A DNA stretch of 6,387 bases from an uncultured Oscillibacter sp. GTDB lineage: Bacteria > Bacillota > Clostridia > Oscillospirales > Oscillospiraceae. The notes under the pieces were generated by a model. That model was given only the letters and a program-made list of their open reading frames with translations, was not told the origin of the DNA and ran no database searches. Of the stretch, positions 5,826 through 6,387 are shown piece by piece. Each line of letters opens with the position of its first letter. Within the stretch, counting starts at the first letter, position 1. A program made the position numbers and the translations under genes. Location: contig CAOJHG010000132.1 of the NCBI GenBank assembly GCA_948435975.1, positions 1 to 6,387 of the forward strand. The letters run 5' to 3'.

Positions 5826-6387
5826 ATGAATATCGCCAAAGCAAGCATCCAGCATAAGGTAGCGACCCTGTTGGCCAGCATCCTGATATGCGTCTTCGGC
5901 CTGATGTTCGCCACCCAGCTTCAAATGGCCCTGATGCCGGATATGGAAATGCCTATGGCAGTGGTGGCGTGCTACTACGTGGGCGCGAACCCCAGCGACA
6001 TCGAAGAGCTGGTAACCCGGCCCCTGGAGTCTGCCATCCTGTCTGTCCCCGGCGTAGATGAGATCACCTCCACCTCTTCCGACGGTGTGAGCCAGATTCA
6101 GATTACCTATGTGGACGGCACAGACTTGGATATCGCCGCCACAAAGCTGCGGGAACAGTTCAGCCGGGTGAGCCTTCCCGAGGACGCCATGGACCCGGTC
6201 ATCATCAATATGAACCTCAGCGAGCTGATGCCCACGGCCATGATCGCCCTGATGGGAGACGACCTGACGCAGCTCCAGAGTCTGGCGGATGATTTGGTGG
6301 TGCCCTCTCTGGAGCGCATCAACGGCGTGGCACAGGTGACGGTGAACGGCGGCGTGGAGCAGCAGATCGCCGTGGAGCTGGACCCCA
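5826..6387 (+). CDS. RND-family efflux permease (AcrB/ACR_tran type), N-terminal part (3' truncated)
   Basis: The frame is open from ATG 5826 to the right edge: 187 codons of a family usually above 1,000 residues. RND pumps use the proton gradient to drive drugs, lipids or peptides outward. Seen here: a short cytosolic start, first membrane helix (about 12-32, VATLLASILICVFGLMF), then MPDMEMPMAVVACYYVGANP (37-56). This corresponds to the family's P-x-x-x-P-x-x-x-V-x-x-x-Y-P-G-A region, followed by DIEELVTRPLE (58-68) and the PN1/PC-type porter segments with V-P-G-V-D-E-I-T-S and QIQITYVDGTDLDIA. The start lies 1 nt after the adaptor stop, and its ribosome binding site (GGAGGA, 5815-5820) is inside the adaptor's last codons, so translational coupling is likely. 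The closest well-known single-membrane relative in style is Bacillus SwrC/YerP. Substrate is unknown. Confidence 0.94.
   Translation, partial: MNIAKASIQHKVATLLASILICVFGLMFATQLQMALMPDMEMPMAVVACYYVGANPSDIEELVTRPLESAILSVPGVDEITSTSSDGVSQIQITYVDGTDLDIAATKLREQFSRVSLPEDAMDPVIINMNLSELMPTAMIALMGDDLTQLQSLADDLVVPSLERINGVAQVTVNGGVEQQIAVELDP

Overview
The window is a GC-rich bacterial segment with strong AGGAGG-type ribosome binding sites, consensus sigma-70/sigma-A promoters, a short pyruvate kinase and an acidic lipoprotein adaptor. Together these suggest a high-GC Clostridia of the gut type (Oscillospiraceae / Flavonifractor-like). The lineage is inferred from protein style and codon use, not proven.

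Left part (1-2060) is housekeeping. The 3' part of hslO (Hsp33 redox chaperone, complete zinc-binding cysteine set) runs off the left edge. It converges on a complete pyruvate kinase gene (pyk, minus strand), with a strong 12-bp-stem terminator between them. A 338-bp intergenic region (2061-2398) then separates pyk from a divergent rightward unit. It holds the pyk leader and a likely pyk promoter, about 180 bp with no clear function, and a perfect-consensus promoter (TTGACA, 17 bp, TATAAT) followed by two tandem 13-bp palindromes that look like a double TetR operator.

Right part (2399-6387) is an efflux operon: a TetR-family regulator, a secreted TolC/OEP-like protein, an RND-type membrane-fusion lipoprotein and the 5' part of an RND permease (cut by the right edge). 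All genes point the same way, no convincing terminator lies between them, and the adaptor and permease genes are 1 nt apart. The simplest model is a drug- or toxin-induced pump: the regulator sits on the two operators over the transcription start and releases when it binds a ligand, giving regulator, adaptor and pump together.

The most notable features are: (i) the TolC-like gene is split by one in-frame TAA (3912-3914), with both halves otherwise intact in the same frame; (ii) the tandem TetR operator placed exactly over the predicted start site of a consensus promoter; (iii) a partial third copy of that operator just upstream of the TolC-like gene; (iv) a tripartite-type gene set, including a TolC homologue, in what is probably a single-membrane lineage. 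No mobile element, CRISPR array, tRNA or rRNA was seen.
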